Shown here: in pieces, positions 62,186 to 64,000 of the stretch
How the letters are laid out: each line of letters opens with the position of its first letter
Numbering within the stretch: position 1 is the first letter of the stretch
From: Parus major
Lineage: Eukaryota > Chordata > Aves > Passeriformes > Paridae
Direction: 5' to 3'
DNA: 64,000 nucleotides
NCBI RefSeq assembly: GCF_001522545.3
Contig: NC_031799.1
Location: 46,939,929 to 47,003,928, forward strand
Translations under genes and position numbers: made by a program
Notes under the pieces: generated by a model
The model's input: only the letters and a program-made list of their open reading frames with translations
Database searches by the model: none
Told to the model about the DNA's origin: nothing

Positions 62186-62385
62186 GTGGGTTGACAACAC
62201 TGCAAAAGGTTGCCCCAAGAGTTTTGTGCAGTCTCCATCCTTGGAGACTTTTGTAATATTCAGTTTGTGAAGCTCTCTGGACACTGTCCTTGGCAATGTG
62301 CTGTAGGTGATGCTTCTTAACCAGGAGGCTGGACCAAATGACATCCAGTGTTCCCTTCCAGCCTCAACCATTCTGTGATTCTCTG
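62186..62385 (+). mobile_element. CR1 3'-end fragment
   Basis: Plus orientation, with aaaggttgccccaagagttt, cagtctccatccttggaga and gaggctggaccaaatgaca, and an end in gttcccttccagcctcaac and cattctgtgattctctgg. It is 5'-truncated. Confidence 0.9.
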
Positions 62386-62924
62386 GAGCTGTTATCACAA
62401 TTAGATGTCTTTTATATTAGAAATTTATTAACATTGCTATTTAGCTTGTTGTTTTGATACTGCTTTTGCCTTTGATACCGCTTTACGTATAAATCTGTAT
62501 CTCATTCTATTACCAGTTTAAGTTTGAAATAGTTCATATTTAATGGTTTTCCATTGGTTTAAAAAGAATTTTGGCTCTTTGTCTCTAGTAATTCTCGATC
62601 CTTCATGTAGCCTGAAGTTTTTGCAACAATGCAATAGTAGGAAACTAAAAGTCAGTAGCATTCACATTTTTCCCAGCAGATTTAGTTTGTCAACCATTAA
62701 AACATCCTCCTTTGCTCACAGATGAAGGACAAATTTACCTTGAAGTTACAAAAGTAAATCTCCCCTCTATCAGATTTGTTACACAGTAAGTAATTTTATT
62801 TTGCTATATAAATGTGAGGCTGTTAGAGTAGTAAATATAATTTGCCATTTCCTTTTCCAGGATGTTACACAATGGTGGCAATGGGTCAGTAGGAAGACTT
62901 CAGTGAAGATGTGATTGTCCCATT
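62386..62924. other. Unassigned AT-rich sequence
   Basis: A 540-bp spacer between two same-strand CR1 fragments. No gene or repeat seen. Confidence 0.3.
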
Positions 62925-63465
62925 CTGCTCTGCACTGCTGCAACCTCACCTCAAATCCTGGGGGCACTTCTGGGTAGCATAATATAGAAGAGATATTAAG
63001 CTGTTAGAGATTGTCCAAAGCAAGGCTAAGAAAGTGTGAAGGGCCTTGAGGGGAAGACTTATGGGGAGCAGCTGAGGTCATCTGGTCTGTTCAGCCTTGA
63101 GAAGACTGAGAAGAGGTTTCACTGCAGTTACAGCTTCCTTCTGAGGGGAAGACGAGGGGCAGCTCTGATCTCTTCTCTGTGGTGGCAGTGACAGGACCTG
63201 AGGGGATGGCCGGAACTTGGGTCAGGGGCAGTTTAGGTTGGATATCAGGAAAATGTTCTTCCCCTAGAGCACTGGTTTGGGCACTGGAACAGGCTCCTCA
63301 GGGCAGTGGTCACAGCACCAAGCCTGACAGAGCTCAAGAAGTGTTTGGACAATGCTCTTGGGCACATGCTAGGATTCCTGGGGGTGGTGCTGTGCAGACC
63401 AGGAGCTGGACTTAATAATCCTTGTGGGTCCCTTCCAACTCTCCATTTTCTGTGGCTCCTAGTTC
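62925..63465 (+). mobile_element. CR1 LINE 3' region
   Basis: Plus orientation and nearly complete through the CR1 3' untranslated region: tctgttcagccttgagaag, ggcagctctgatctcttctc, cagggcagtggtcacagcacc, and an end in gggtcccttccaactctcca. It is GC-richer than its flanks and among the better preserved copies here. Open frames within it (63179-63415, 63306-63587) are not genes. Confidence 0.9.
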
Positions 63466-64000
63466 CAGGGCACTCTGTATTCTCCCACATTGAACTAATC
63501 TGGATTGGTTCTCAGCTGGAATCATGGGCACTGAGGATGGTGAGGGATGCAGCAAAGCAAAAAGCTGACACTAGCTGGTGGGGTTAAACTCCCTACTAAC
63601 CTACCATGGAGAAAGAGACAAAAATGGGGCAGACCAGCAGAACCAAAATCACAACAGATTAAAAAATTCCCTGACCACTAGGCATGCAGGAAAGAAATAC
63701 AGGAAAGAAATGTTGTTAGACCAGTAGTTTGATACTAGTAGTATTGATATTGAATAGACTGCTATTTGATACCGGGTGCAATGATTTCACATGATGTTTT
63801 TCCACACAAAGGACTGTACTAAGTGTTTGAATCCCACACAACAGCATGACATATCTGCTCATTCCTTGCAATGGTGGCGTCACCATGCTACAGACTTCCT
63901 AATGCTCTGTCTTGACTGCTGTCAAGGGGAAATGTCTGAGTCACACAGAGCATAATCATGAGAGCAACAACTCAGATGACCTACTTCTTACCCACTACCT
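63466..64000. other. Unassigned sequence to the window edge
   Basis: No gene or recognised repeat. A short run rich in TTTGATACTAGTAG-type motifs occurs at 63728-63770. Confidence 0.3.

Noticed and set aside
1..64000. CRISPR arrays, operons, tRNA or rRNA genes
   Set aside because: The tandem repeats have no spacers, the gene structure is eukaryotic, and no cloverleaf or conserved rRNA sequence was recognised.

Overview
The window looks like ordinary nuclear DNA from a bird, most likely a songbird. The main reason is the repeat content: at least eleven CR1 LINE fragments, several ending in the typical avian CR1 3' end (a gtcccttccaactc-like string followed by degenerate octamers), plus endogenous-retrovirus LTRs opening with the TGTGGTGGTTT-type terminus. 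No Alu-, B1- or MIR-like SINE was recognised. Gene structure is eukaryotic: short exons with consensus splice sites and long AT-rich non-coding stretches. There are no bacterial-type operons.

Genes lie only at the left end. Positions 819-3146 (+) hold the last three coding exons of a protein ending in a short coiled coil, followed by a 1.8 kb 3' UTR with a poly(A) signal at 4975. The protein resembles the C-terminus of the centriole protein STIL in layout, but this is not proven and the usual neighbour TAL1 is not visible. A second, weaker gene candidate lies tail to tail on the minus strand. It has one well-formed internal exon (5677-5807), a possible terminal exon (5144-5310) with a poly(A) signal at 5023-5028, and perhaps a further exon at 8503-8577.

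From about 9 kb to the right edge I see no convincing protein gene. This part is a gene-poor tract of mostly unique AT-rich sequence carrying CR1 relics on both strands (two keep recognisable reverse-transcriptase codons, near 7.0 kb on the minus strand and 32.0-32.7 kb on the plus strand). It also carries a pair of related ~1.4 kb LTRs in opposite orientation (12.5-14.0 kb and 17.0-18.4 kb), a 432-bp solo LTR at 44826-45257, another probable LTR at 25.7-26.2 kb, and several simple-repeat arrays: ATCTC, GGAAT with a 160-bp polypurine run, CTAT, TTATG and TA-rich.

A few unique stretches (24.4-24.9, 33.65-33.9 and 52.8-53.05 kb) have the look of conserved regulatory elements, but only alignment to other birds could show this. 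I found no clearly novel biological system. The points most worth checking are the identity and synteny of the left-end gene, the convergent minus-strand exons, and the candidate conserved elements.
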